Origin: Isochrysis galbana
Taxonomy: Eukaryota > Haptophyta > Isochrysidales > Isochrysidaceae
DNA length: 64,000 nucleotides
Direction of reading: 5' to 3'
Assembly: GCA_018136815.1 (NCBI GenBank)
Contig: CM030934.1
Span: 497,479-561,478, forward strand
The notes beneath the pieces were generated by a model. The model was not told where the DNA came from. It did no database searches and saw only the letters and a program-made list of their open reading frames with translations. The position numbers were made by a program, and so were the translations under genes. Below, piece by piece: positions 31,632 to 41,308 of the stretch. Each line of letters starts with the position of its first letter. Positions within the stretch are counted from its first letter, which is position 1.

Positions 31632-33227
31632 TCATTCCGTCGGACTCGCATATAGAGCGGCTATGGCAATGTGCAAGGCCATCGCATGGCTCGCTGCGAG
31701 AGCTGCAAGACGCGGTTCTTGCCATTGAGGGAAAGTGGTGCTGAGTGCCGCGCGAGCAGCAGCGTCCAGCGCAAGGAGGCGCTCGATCGACGCGGCAATA
31801 TCATGTAGTGTTAGAGCGCATTCTGGGTGAAACGGCCCAAGCACTGCCTTCTGTGTTTGCCACAGCTCGAGTGAGCACTCTAGTAGCACCAGTAGCGCTG
31901 TCGTCTCATCAGCATTGGCAGAGGGCAGCATTGGCTGATCCACATTGTTGGGAGCGACGATGTCTCCGACCCGTATGCATTCGGTTCCCTGGGTGCGCAT
32001 CAGCCGAAGCCGAAGCGCCGCGGCCGCTGTTCGCCGAAGGCTTGCGACAGCGAGGTGGCGGGCACCAAACACCTCCACAGCAGAGGCGAGGGCACGGCTC
32101 ACCCCTTCAGCTAGAGCTCTGAGCATCGACACCGACGTCGGCGCCTCTAGGACCGCACGGAGCCGCGCCTCCTCAGCGGCCTCTGCTGCGAGAGCGGCGA
32201 GTTCGCAGCCATCCCGCGGAGCTGCGCTGACTCCTTCGATGTCGCACAGAGGTGAGGCCCGCCGATCCATGACACCCGCCTCGAGCCGTGGAGGTGCATC
32301 TAGGCTGGAGTGGTGCGGCACTTCGTCCACAAAATCAAATTGACGGAGCCGGTCCGCTGCACGCGCCGCACTGATCTCGGTGGGCTGCAGGTAAGAGATT
32401 GTGACCTCCTCGCCTGCAGCAATGAACCGAGTGGCTCGCACGATACTCACGCCTTGCGGCAGCCGCACTCGTTTGCTGCCGCACCCATTTGTGCTACCGC
32501 GCCAGCCCTCGGAGTGCCATGCCTTGTCGCAGTTTGCTCTGCGAGGCGCGGCGTGATTGATGAGCGCCTGATGCAGAAAGAGGCCGGAGTCAAAGGCATT
32601 CCATTGGCACACAAGGCACAACCGTAGAAGCTCATCAGCCGCCGCCTTTAGCGCACCCTCAGCATGTGCACAAGCTCCTGAGTCATCTTTGACCCGGCAG
32701 TAGAGAGGGAGCAGAGCGTTGACGTCTTGCTCATGCTCCTCCCGAAGCGCGTTGAGTCCAGATACACCATCAAGCTTCTCGGGGTGCAGCCTTCCCATCG
32801 CTTGCAGGCAAGCACGTGCGTCGGCACGGCGGAGCACTTCATCCAACAGATTACGCGGGCACCGGGAGACCGATTGCCACTGTACGATGGGCGCCTCCAC
32901 CAGCACAATCTCTCCAGGCGTCAGACCGCGCGTTGTGACGAGCCCGCGACCGCCACCGACAGCTACGGATCGAAACAGCTGCACGGGTCCAAGCAGCACG
33001 GGCGGGTGCTCTGGCCAGACCAGGCTCTGGGGTGGCGGCGGCGGACACTGCGCTGGGGGGAGTGGGACTGAGATGAGCTGACCGTCAGCATCAGACAGCG
33101 GCGCGAGCGCCTCTGCCTCCGCCTTGTCCGTCTGAAGCTGCGCCGCCTCGCGCACTGACAGTTTAGGCGGAGCTGCGGCAGGCGGCCCAGCGCCGAAGAG
33201 ATCGTCCCACACGTCTGCTGACGCCAT
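31632..33227 (-). CDS. SET-domain protein (SMYD-like or SETD6-like, no MYND finger seen)
   Basis: Putative protein lysine methyltransferase using S-adenosylmethionine. Single exon, 531 residues, start ATG at 33227 (MASADVWDDLFG). Upstream in-frame sequence is a poly-Pro frame through G/C runs and is not included. The SET halves are visible: GGGRGLVTTRGLTPGEIVLV (start, with the GxG-type loop), LCLVCQWNAFDSGLFL and INHAAPRRANCDKAW, which replaces the usual NHSCxPN, then IVRATRFIAAGEEVTISYL, which has the GEExxxxY catalytic end. About 130 residues between the halves lack the MYND zinc ligands of SMYD proteins. The C-terminal ~200 residues are Ala/Leu-rich helices compatible with the TPR-like tail of SMYD. 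Deviation at the NHS motif leaves activity uncertain. Confidence 0.75.
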   Translation of the reverse strand: MASADVWDDLFGAGPPAAAPPKLSVREAAQLQTDKAEAEALAPLSDADGQLISVPLPPAQCPPPPPQSLVWPEHPPVLLGPVQLFRSVAVGGGRGLVTTRGLTPGEIVLVEAPIVQWQSVSRCPRNLLDEVLRRADARACLQAMGRLHPEKLDGVSGLNALREEHEQDVNALLPLYCRVKDDSGACAHAEGALKAAADELLRLCLVCQWNAFDSGLFLHQALINHAAPRRANCDKAWHSEGWRGSTNGCGSKRVRLPQGVSIVRATRFIAAGEEVTISYLQPTEISAARAADRLRQFDFVDEVPHHSSLDAPPRLEAGVMDRRASPLCDIEGVSAAPRDGCELAALAAEAAEEARLRAVLEAPTSVSMLRALAEGVSRALASAVEVFGARHLAVASLRRTAAAALRLRLMRTQGTECIRVGDIVAPNNVDQPMLPSANADETTALLVLLECSLELWQTQKAVLGPFHPECALTLHDIAASIERLLALDAAARAALSTTFPQWQEPRLAALAASHAMALHIAIAALYASPTE

Positions 33228-33470
33228 CCGAGAAGGGGGGGGGAATAGAGAGAGGGGGGGAGGGGGGAGAGGGGGGGGGGAGGGAGGAAGGGGGAGAGCG
33301 CGAGCGAGAGGGGGTGGGGGGGGGCGGACGGGCGGCGAGGCGGCGGAGCTTCCCACTAAAACACCAAGATTTGTTTTAAGAGAGAAGAGTGGAGCTCTGC
33401 ATGAGGCCCCGCGAAGTTCAGTTTTGTAATCTTCTTCCGGTAGTTTGGTAGGAGCACGCATTCAACTTTT
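33228..33470. repeat. G-run/GA tract upstream of the SET gene
   Basis: Runs of 7-11 G separated by AGA at 33234-33320, in the 5' leader of the minus-strand gene. Frames through it translate to poly-Pro/Ser and are not called. Confidence 0.6.
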
Positions 33471-33622
33471 TTTTTCGGTTGTGGTTACCTAACCTGGTCT
33501 CTACGCACGAAAAAAAAAAGACAACGAAACACATACTTATGTTTTGAGCCTCCGATAAAAACACTGTTCATGTGTTTCACATTTTAGGGAGATGTTCTCT
33601 CGTCTCTCAGACATGAAGAAAA

Positions 33623-33860
33623 GTGTCGTTCCGTCAATTGTGGGGCATCAGTCGAATTGAGCGATCAAATGTCCACAATTATGGATGTAATATTTTAAAA
33701 TTAAATAAGGACTAGCCGTGCGTGTGCATGTTCGCCCCGCGGGGTCGCCGTGCGTGCGCATGCAAACGCTTTTCCTCTAAAGACGTGTAACGAAACTACT
33801 TTTCTGCATTTACTAGGGCGGTCAAATAGGGCTTTTAACTTCTAAGAAGGGTGAAAATTC
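33623..33860 (+). repeat. Dispersed repeat family R1, copy at 33.6 kb
   Basis: The block starting GTGTCGTTCCGTCAATTGTG and running through GATCAAATGTCCACAA and ATTTTAAAATTAAAT is repeated at 53421-53520 and, inverted and partial, at 51147-51212. It is followed by a CCCCGCGGGG...GCCGTGCGTGCGCATG segment as at 53.5 kb, and by a piece inverted relative to 2028-2066. No coding capacity. Confidence 0.7.
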
Positions 33861-35219
33861 ACTAAGTCAAGATTGAGGTTTTATCGCGAGATCTTAGGAT
33901 ATGCTACTGGAAATGGGTATATTAGGCAGAATCTAATGAGAAATATGCACATTTTCGACGCCATTCAACACACAGACCCAAAAACGTTTTCGCGCTCGTG
34001 CGAAATCGACGTCGACCACAAAAGTGCACCACAGGTCGCGCTGTGCGACGCGCGCCTGCGTTCCCCGGGCACGGTTACCCCCGGGCAGGCAGTACAAAAC
34101 CCTGCGCGGGCGCACCGCGTCGCCTGCGCCCTCCACCTCGCCCCTGCTGGCATCTACTGCCAGCCCCTCGCGCGCATGCAGTGCGCGGCAGGCCGCGAGG
34201 CGTCAAAATGACGGTGCTGCGCATGATGGGCTGCCCCATCACGCGCGGCACCGCCTCAGCATGGTGGGAGGGGGTGTCTGCTGGCCTCCTGGCCGCGCAG
34301 ACCCTCGCCAGAGCGGCCAAAGGCCGCTTGCGAGGCCACTGGCGAGGCCAGCGACCATCGCTGCGGCCGCCATCGCGCGCCGCCGCAGGAGAAAAAGATC
34401 AAATTGATTATAGTTTTTCCAAATTATAATCTTAGTAATTCTAATTTTAGTCTTCATTTCACCAGTCCAAGACACATATGAGCACAATACATGACCATCA
34501 ACATGCCCAAATGCCAATGTTTCGGTAGCCAACCAGTCTTACCATATACCATATGAGACTGTCGAATCATCGAAAGAAAAGGAGGGGTTGTCTCTCGAAA
34601 TCGAACGTGATACGCTCGAAGACACGAGGTTGTCCGTCAATTCAGCACGTCAATGCGAAAACAAAACTACTTTCTGTGCTCCATGTTGGGATGTTGTGCT
34701 ATAAAAACGGGCATAACTATTGACTGACCCGTGCTTGGCGGGCACGACTTGTGTGTCTCCGAACGTGAATGGCCTTGGAGGTCATCCGTGTGTACAAAAA
34801 ATTCCAAAAGTTGGCTCGAGATGAGCGCAAAGCAGCCGGTGTCCAATCGTGATTCACGACACGATTGCCCACAGAAATCGATCGCAACCATCACGCCTGA
34901 AGCTTTCAGGCCGGTGCTTGGCTAGATTACATATTTAATCTACTAGTAGCCAAAAGAACGGGCGGTCTAGAGCTCGAAATTCGCCCTTCTGCCCAATTTT
35001 CGAGCCCTCCGTGCGGAGAAAAATTCTCCCTTTAGACGTCAAACAAAAAGCTATCAATTCTACAGTACTGTTCGGCCGCGCGCGTCGCGCCGTCGCAGAT
35101 CACGCTGCCCCCCATCTCTCCTGCTAGCTGCCGACCCCCCACCACCTTGGCCTCTTGGCCTCTTGCTTCACATGCACCTTCCAACTCCTGCTCTCTGTTT
35201 GTTTGCGCTGCCCTCCCCT
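33861..35219. other. 1.36 kb without a recognised gene
   Basis: GC-rich at 34020-34390 with frames on three registers, AT-richer elsewhere. No domain is recognised and none of the frames has normal protein composition throughout. Confidence 0.4.
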
Positions 35220-35240
35220 TTGCGCGCTAGGGCCTAACAA

Positions 35241-35350
35241 GAGTTGCTCGCTCAGACCCCCAAAGTTGCTCGCAAAAGTTGCTCGAAATAGGACCCAAAA
35301 GGGGCAAAGTTGCTCGCAGAGTTGCTCGAAGTTGCTCGGAGTTGCTCGTT
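35241..35350 (+). repeat. AAGTTGCTCG subterminal repeats, left
   Basis: Seven to eight copies of GTTGCTCG in about 110 bp directly inside the left terminal repeat. The same motif (GTTGCTC) recurs at the right end, on the same strand. Arrays of short motifs next to the termini are the usual transposase-binding region of hAT elements. Confidence 0.7.
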
Positions 35351-35646
35351 CATTGTTCATTGCGCCGCGATTGCCGCGACGCGTGCTGCCGGGCGTCAGC
35401 GCGGCGAGAGGGAATGTTCGGAACACTGCAGGGAACAGGATAGCGGCGCGGCGGGCGTTAGTTAGTAGTTAGAACCCATGCACTTTTCATACATAAACTA
35501 CATGATGTTTATGTGAATAAGAAGAGGCAGAGGGAAGGAGAGCGTTCCGCAAGTAGGTGCTCTTCTATCGATCCACCGATGTTGATGTGAATAAGAAGAG
35601 GCAGAGGGGTTAAAGTTAAAGTTGCACGCTCGGCCTATCTATAGTA

Positions 35647-38600
35647 GCCCGGTCACTCACTCATTTTAACCACTATTTTCCACCTCCCCTGGGTGTCCAA
35701 GGATTCCTTAGGGTCCCCCCCTACCTGCCCCGCCAACTCCCTCCCCCCTCCGAACGACCCCCTCCCGCCCCACGAAGGGCAATGGCGTCGGTGAGGGACT
35801 CCCCTCCCTTCCCCCGCGCGTGGCGGGCTATTTTGGGAGATTGAGGCGGGCGCTCACGGGAGGGAATCGGAATGGTGAATGTGGGGCGCATCACTATTAG
35901 AAACGCGGAGCTTCCGCGACGTCCGATCGCCCGCGATCGGCCGAAGAATGGCCTGGAGGTGGTGGCCATGGAGAGCCCAGAGCACTCGCGAGCAGGGTGG
36001 GGGGTCAAGGGTAGGTCGCACGCTGGTGCTCAAGGGTCGCACACACTCGTATTGATCCATCCTGGCCCCTCGCACCGCAGGAATGCCTCGATTCGATCCG
36101 GCCCGACGCCCAGGGCCACGGCCCGATTGACGTCGAGAAGCGCTCGCTCGGACGATGGGAGGTGAAACACCTCAATTGGCCTTGGGGCGCGACGGGCGGG
36201 CCGCGACCGGCCGTTCCGGACCTGCCTTGAACCCCCAAGAGCAGCTTGGCCGGGTCCCTCGCGTTCATGCCCCCCAGTGATCCGAAATCTTGAAAGCTGG
36301 TGTGTGGGGTGTTCACCTCTCACCTCCGCCTTCACCGCGATGGCGTGCGCCGAGACCGCAAGGCCGAAAACTTTGGCTGCTAATGCGGCATCTGTAGAGA
36401 TTATGCCTGCAGGGCTATTCTATTGCAAAAGATGACCGAAAAAGCGCCGGCAGCGCGCCCGGTTGCGCTCGAAAGTTGGGCACTCATGCCCATCGGCCGA
36501 GTGACGTTAGCGTATCGTCGGCGCCATAGACGGCCGATTACGGTGCGATGCGCGCGGGCGGCGGCGGCGATTGGCGTGGCTGCTAGGGCGGCATCTGTGG
36601 ATATGGTGCTTGGTGGGCCATTCTATCCGAGTGGATGACCGAAAAAGCGCCGGCAGCGCGCCCGGTTGCGCTCGAAAGTTGGGCACTCAGGCCCATCGGC
36701 CGAGTGACGTTAGCGTATTGTCGGCGCCATAGACGGCCGATTACGGTGCGATGCGCGCGGGCGGCGGCGGCGATTGGCGTGGCTGCTAGGTCCGCATCTG
36801 TGGATATGGTGTATGGTGGGCCAGACTATCCCAGTGGATGACCAAGAAAGCGCCGGCAGCGCGCCCGGTCGCGCTCGAAAGTTGGGCACTCAGGCCCATC
36901 GGCCGAGTGACGTTGGCGTAGTCATCGGCGCCATAGACGGCCGATTACGGTGCGATGCGCGCGGGCGGCGGCGGCGATTGGCGTGGCTGCTAGGTCGGCA
37001 TCTGTGGATATGGTGCCTGGTGGGCCATTCTATCTAAGTGGATGACCAAGAAAGCGCCGGCAGCGCGCCCGGTCGCGCTCGAAAGTTGGGCACTCCGGCC
37101 CATTCGGCCGAGTGACGTTGGCGTGTTGTCGGCGCCATAGACGGCCGATTACGGTGCGATGCGCGCGGGCGGCGGCGGCGATTGGCGTGGCTGCTAGGTC
37201 GGCATCTGTGGATATGGTGCATGGTGGGCCAGATTATCCCAGTGGGAGACCAACAAAGCGCCGGCAGCGCGCCCGGTCGCGCTCGAAAGTTGGGCACTCC
37301 GGCCCATTCGGCCGAGTGACGTTGGCGTGTTGTCGGCGCCATAGACGGCCGATTACGGTGCGATGCGCGCGGGCGGCGGCGGCGATTGGCGTGGCTGCTA
37401 GGGCGGCATCTGTGGATATGGTGCCTGGTGGGCCAGATGATCCCAGTGGGAGACCAACAAAGCGCCGGCAGCGCGCCCGGTCGCGCTCGAAAGTTGGGCA
37501 CTCCGGCCCATTCGGCCGAGTGACGTTGGCGTAGTCATCGGCGCCATAGACGGCCGATTACGGTGCGATGCGCGCGGGCGGCGGCGGCGATTGGCGTGGC
37601 TGCTAGGTCGGCATCTGTGGATATGGTGCCTGGTGGGCCATTCTATCTGAGTGGATGACCAAGAAAATGCCGGCAGCGCGCCCGGTCGCGCTCGAAAGTT
37701 GGGCACTCAGGCCCATCGGCCGAGTGACGTTGGCGTAGTCATCGGCGCCATAGACGGCCGATTACGGTGCGATGCGCGCGGGCGGCGGCGGCGATTGGCG
37801 TGGCTGCTAGGTCGGCATCTGTGGATACGGTGTATGGTGGGCCAGACTATCCCAGTGGATGACCAAGAAAGCGCCGGCAGCGCGCCCGGTCGCGCTCGAA
37901 AGTTGGGCACTCCGGCCCATCGGCCGAGTGACGTTGGCGTGTTGTCGGCGCCATAGACGGCCGATTACGGTGCGATGCGCGCGGGCGGCGGCGGCGATTG
38001 GCGTGGCTGCTAGGTCGGCATCTGTGGATATGGTGTATGGTGGGCCAGACTATCCCAGTGGATGACCAAGAAAGCGCCGGCAGCGCGCCCGGTCGCGCTC
38101 GAAAGTTGGGCACTCCGGCCCATTCGGCCGAGTGACGTTGGCGTGTTGTCGGCGCCATAGACGGCCGATTACGGTGCGATGCGCGCGGGCGGCGGCGGCG
38201 ATTGGCGTGGCTGCTAGGTCGGCATCTGTGGATATGGTGCCTGGTGGGCCATTCTATCTAAGTGGATGACCAAGAAAGCGCCGGCAGCGCGCCCGGTTGC
38301 GCTCGAAAGTTGGGCACTCCGGCCCATTCGGACGAGTGACGTTGGCGTGTTGTCGGCGCCATAGACGGCCGATTACGGTGCGATGCGCGCGGGCGGCGGC
38401 GGCGATTGGCGTGGCTGCTAGGGCGGCATCTGTGGATATGGTGCCTGGTGGGCCAGATGATCCCAGTGGGAGACCAACAAAGCGCCGGCAGCGCGCCCGG
38501 TCGCGCTCGAAAGTTGGGCACTCCGGCCCATTCGGCCGAGTGACGTTGGCGTAGTCATCGGCGCCATAGACGGCCGATTACGGTGCGATGCGCGCGGGCG

Positions 38601-39932
38601 GCGGCGGCGATTGGCGTGGCTGCTAGGTCGGCATCTGTGGATATGGTGTCTGGTGGGCCATTCTATCTGAGTTGATGACCAAGAAAGCGCCGGCAGCGCG
38701 CCCGGTCGCGCTCGAAAGTTGGGCACTCCGGCCCATTCGGCCGAGTGACGTTGGTGTGTTGTCGGCGCCATAGACGGCCGATTACGGTGCGATGCGCGCG
38801 GGCGGCGGCGGCGATTGGCGTGGCTTCTAGGTCGGCATCTATGGATATGGTGCCTGGTGCGGCATTTTATCCCAGTGGGAGACCAAGAAAGCGCCGGCAG
38901 CGCGCCCGGTCGCGCTCGAAAGTTGGGCACTCCGGCCCATCGGCCGAGTAACGTTGGCGTGTTGTCGGCGCATAGACGGCCGACTATGGCGCAATGCGCG
39001 CGGGCTGCGGCGGCGATTGGCATGGCTGCTAGGGCGGCTTATTTGGATATCGCGCCTGGTGCGGCATTCTTTTCCAGTGGGAGACCGAGAAAGTGCCGGC
39101 AGCGCGCCCGGTAGCGTTCGGAAGTTGGGCGCTCGGCCCGTTCGGCCGGGTGACGTTAGCGTAGTCATCGGCGCCACACACGGCCGTCGATTTCGCGATG
39201 CGCGCGGGCGGCGGCGGCGATTGGCGTGGCTGCTAGGTCGGCATCTATGGATATGGTGCCTGGTGCGGCATTCTATCCCAGTGCGAGACCGAGAAAGCGC
39301 CGGCAGCGCGCCCGGTAGCGTTCGAAAGTTCGGTACTCGAGCGCATCTTGGTACGTTAACGTTCGGGCGGTTTTCGCGCCAATGCCGATATTCGACAAGA
39401 TGTGCGAGGCTGGAGAGGGCAACTCGCTCGGCCACTAGGGCAGCATATCTTGATTTGACGTCGTTTGCTGTCACTAGTTGAAAGGGATGAAAAAAAAGAC
39501 CATGCCGTCCGCCCGGTCGTGGTGCCAAATTAGCCGCTCTAGCCCTTGGTGACTAGTGGTCAACGTAAACGTCTTGAGTTTTGTGATACGTTCGTACACA
39601 TTTAAGTGCAAAATTATGAGCTTGACTTATGGTCCAGTGTGCATAGAACCACGCCTTGTAGACCCAGTGAGTTGGCGTCCAAGGTTTCCTCGTCATTCCA
39701 TGCTTGTGCCCCGCATGAAGAGCCTCACTAAAAATATACCGGAGGGGGGCCCGACTGTATTTCGCGCACCGTCTTCGAAGGCCTGAAATTCGGTATTTTT
39801 CGAAAATTTCGCCGGAGAACCCCCAATTTTTTTTGCTGATCCATCCTACCGGAACCTATAGGGAGCTTATTTTGCCCTTCATTCATCCATTGTAGCTGGT
39901 GCCCTCCGCACCCGCATAGTGAGTGACCGGGC
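35647..39932. mobile_element. TA-flanked inverted-repeat element, copy 2 (4.3 kb, with satellite)
   Basis: Perfect 15-bp terminal inverted repeat GCCCGGTCACTCACT (35647-35661) and AGTGAGTGACCGGGC (39918-39932), with TA on each side (35645-35646, 39933-39934). It shares ~75 bp of the left end and ~30 bp of the right end with copy 1 (30260-30798), while the interior is different. Left of the satellite (35720-36430) and right of it (39440-39917) no known protein is encoded. It lies wholly within the hAT-like element 35228-40119. Confidence 0.7.
36430..39440. repeat. Satellite array, about 15 units of ~204 bp
   Basis: Units begin GATGACC(A/G)A(G/C)AAAGCGCCGGC at about 36432, 36637, 36836, 37041, 37248, 37450, 37655, 37858, 38062, 38266, 38470, 38675, 38880, 39083 and 39288. 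Period is 203-205 bp. Central units are nearly identical. The first and the last three are more diverged, and the last trails off by 39440. Sub-types at the unit end (CATTCTATCTAAG, CAGACTATCCCAG, CAGATGATCCCAG) recur in partly repeated order, as in a young higher-order repeat. The period equals 68 codons, so several registers stay open (for instance 68-residue frames from ATGACC). These are best seen as a property of the repeat, not as genes. Confidence 0.9.
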
Positions 39933-39964
39933 TAATAGTCTATAGATCTAGGAGGGGTAGGTTG

Positions 39965-40100
39965 CTCCTCTAACGGGCCTATCTATGGGTAAGTTGCTAG
40001 GTAAGTTGCTCGAGTTGCTCAATGTTGCCTGTGGCCCTTAAAGTTGCTCAAAAGTTGCTCGCCCTCTCAAACACCCCAAAGTTGCTCAAAAAGTTGCCGG
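39965..40100 (+). repeat. GTTGCTC subterminal repeats, right
   Basis: About nine copies of AGTTGCTC(G/A) just inside the right terminal repeat of the 35228-40119 element, on the same strand as the left cluster. Confidence 0.65.
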
Positions 40101-40127
40101 CAACTCTTGTCAGGCCCTATTGCGCGC

Positions 40128-41308
40128 GCGCCACGCGCTGCACGCTGAACACCCCCCAGTAAGTATAAGTATAATAATAGCGATACTAGAAGTTGTAATA
40201 GGGGTGTAAGCTGATATTAGTACTGATGTAAGTACTGATGTAAGTGTAAGCTCAAAACCACCGTAAGCTTACGGACTGACAGCCCAACTAGGCCTGATAC
40301 TGAGAGCAGATGTACACCGGCGGCGAGCGCCCCGCGCTACACACATGTCGCGCCATCTCGTGAAGTGTATGAGCGCTCCCTACAGTGAGTGAGTGGGAGA
40401 CGAAGGAACAGAGGCAGCTCAGCAGAGGGATGGTGGGCGGTGGGCGAGGGCGTCGAGAACTGCTCACCGGCCACGGCAGTGGTGCAGTGGTCCGGCAGTG
40501 GTCCAACGATAATGTGTAATGTGCCACCATGGCCTCGCGACTCCCTCTCCCTCCCGGTCCACCAGAGCCCCTACTCCTCTCGCCTCGCGCTATTGTCAGA
40601 CTTTTGTACAGCCGTTTTGGGCCCGCTCCACGTGCTGCGACGGTCGTGTGAGAACGACGAACGACGCGTGCGCGACGGAGCAACGCTGGCAGGGCAGTGT
40701 GCCTGCGGTTCTGTCTCACCTGTGGGAGCCCTGCGGCAGCCCGCATAGTGGCTAGGCCAGATGTGTCGGATCAGCCCGATGAAAGCGGGAGTCCTGCCGG
40801 CACTTCCCAAAAATAGAACGTCAAACTTTTGGCAATGAGGGGTATTAGTAATGTGATTCTACGGAGGTAGCAGTAGACAAAAAAGGGAGTGAGTAGACTA
40901 GTAAACATATCTGATGATGGTTCTACTTCTCTATAAACTCTCTCATCTTCCTCTCCAAACTCTGTCACTCCCTCTTCTCTGCGCAGAGCGAGGCAAGCCC
41001 GAAAGACCAAATTCTGATGGACGAAATTCTATATGTTGATGTCTTCTTCTGCCGGGGGGGAAGTCTCTGTACTCTCTCTCTCTCTCTCTCCCTCTCCCCC
41101 CCCCCTCCCCACCGTCTTCCGCCTTTTCTCTCTGTGCTTTCTTCTCTCCTATCGCCTGCCCCCCCTTTCTCCCCTCTCCCTCTTCCTCCTCTCTCTCTCT
41201 CCTACTCTGCGTAGAGGCGTACATAAACTCACATCTGCACCTACTCTACAAATATATAGAGATATAGACCCACAGAGCGAGCGAGCGAGAGAGAGAGAGA
41301 GAGAGTCG
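40128..41308. other. Intergenic; low-complexity leader of ArfGAP gene at its end
   Basis: A TAAGTACTGATGTAAGTACTGATG tandem lies at about 40215-40245. The open frame on the minus strand at 40288-40746 is Arg/Ser/Pro-biased and not accepted. The stretch 41070-41305 is CT- then GA-rich and leads directly into the ArfGAP start. Confidence 0.5.

Larger units (their letters stand above)
35228..40119. mobile_element. hAT-type inverted-repeat element carrying nested element and satellite
   Basis: Terminal inverted repeats TAGGGCCTAACAAGAGTTGC (35228-35247) and the reverse complement of TAGGGCCTGACAAGAGTTGC (40100-40119) match at 19 of 20 positions. They are flanked by the exact 8-bp direct repeat TTGCGCGC (35220-35227 and 40120-40127). 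Eight-base duplications and a TAGGG terminus are the hAT signature. Subterminal (A)AGTTGCTCG repeats lie inside both ends (35241-35350, 39970-40100). There is no transposase frame. Inside sits a second element (35647-39932) that holds the satellite array. Without that insertion the outer element would be about 600 bp, a normal size for a non-autonomous hAT. Confidence 0.8.

Noticed and set aside
36430-39440. CRISPR array or a repeat-protein gene
   Set aside because: The unit is ~204 bp with almost no unique spacer, so it is not CRISPR. The 68-codon frames exist in several registers on both strands, carry no Met/Cys/Trp pattern of a folded repeat and end at a stop in most units. A satellite explains everything.
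40288-40746. 152-residue minus-strand frame
   Set aside because: Arg/Ser/Pro-biased, with an equally long frame on the other strand; no domain and no splice context.
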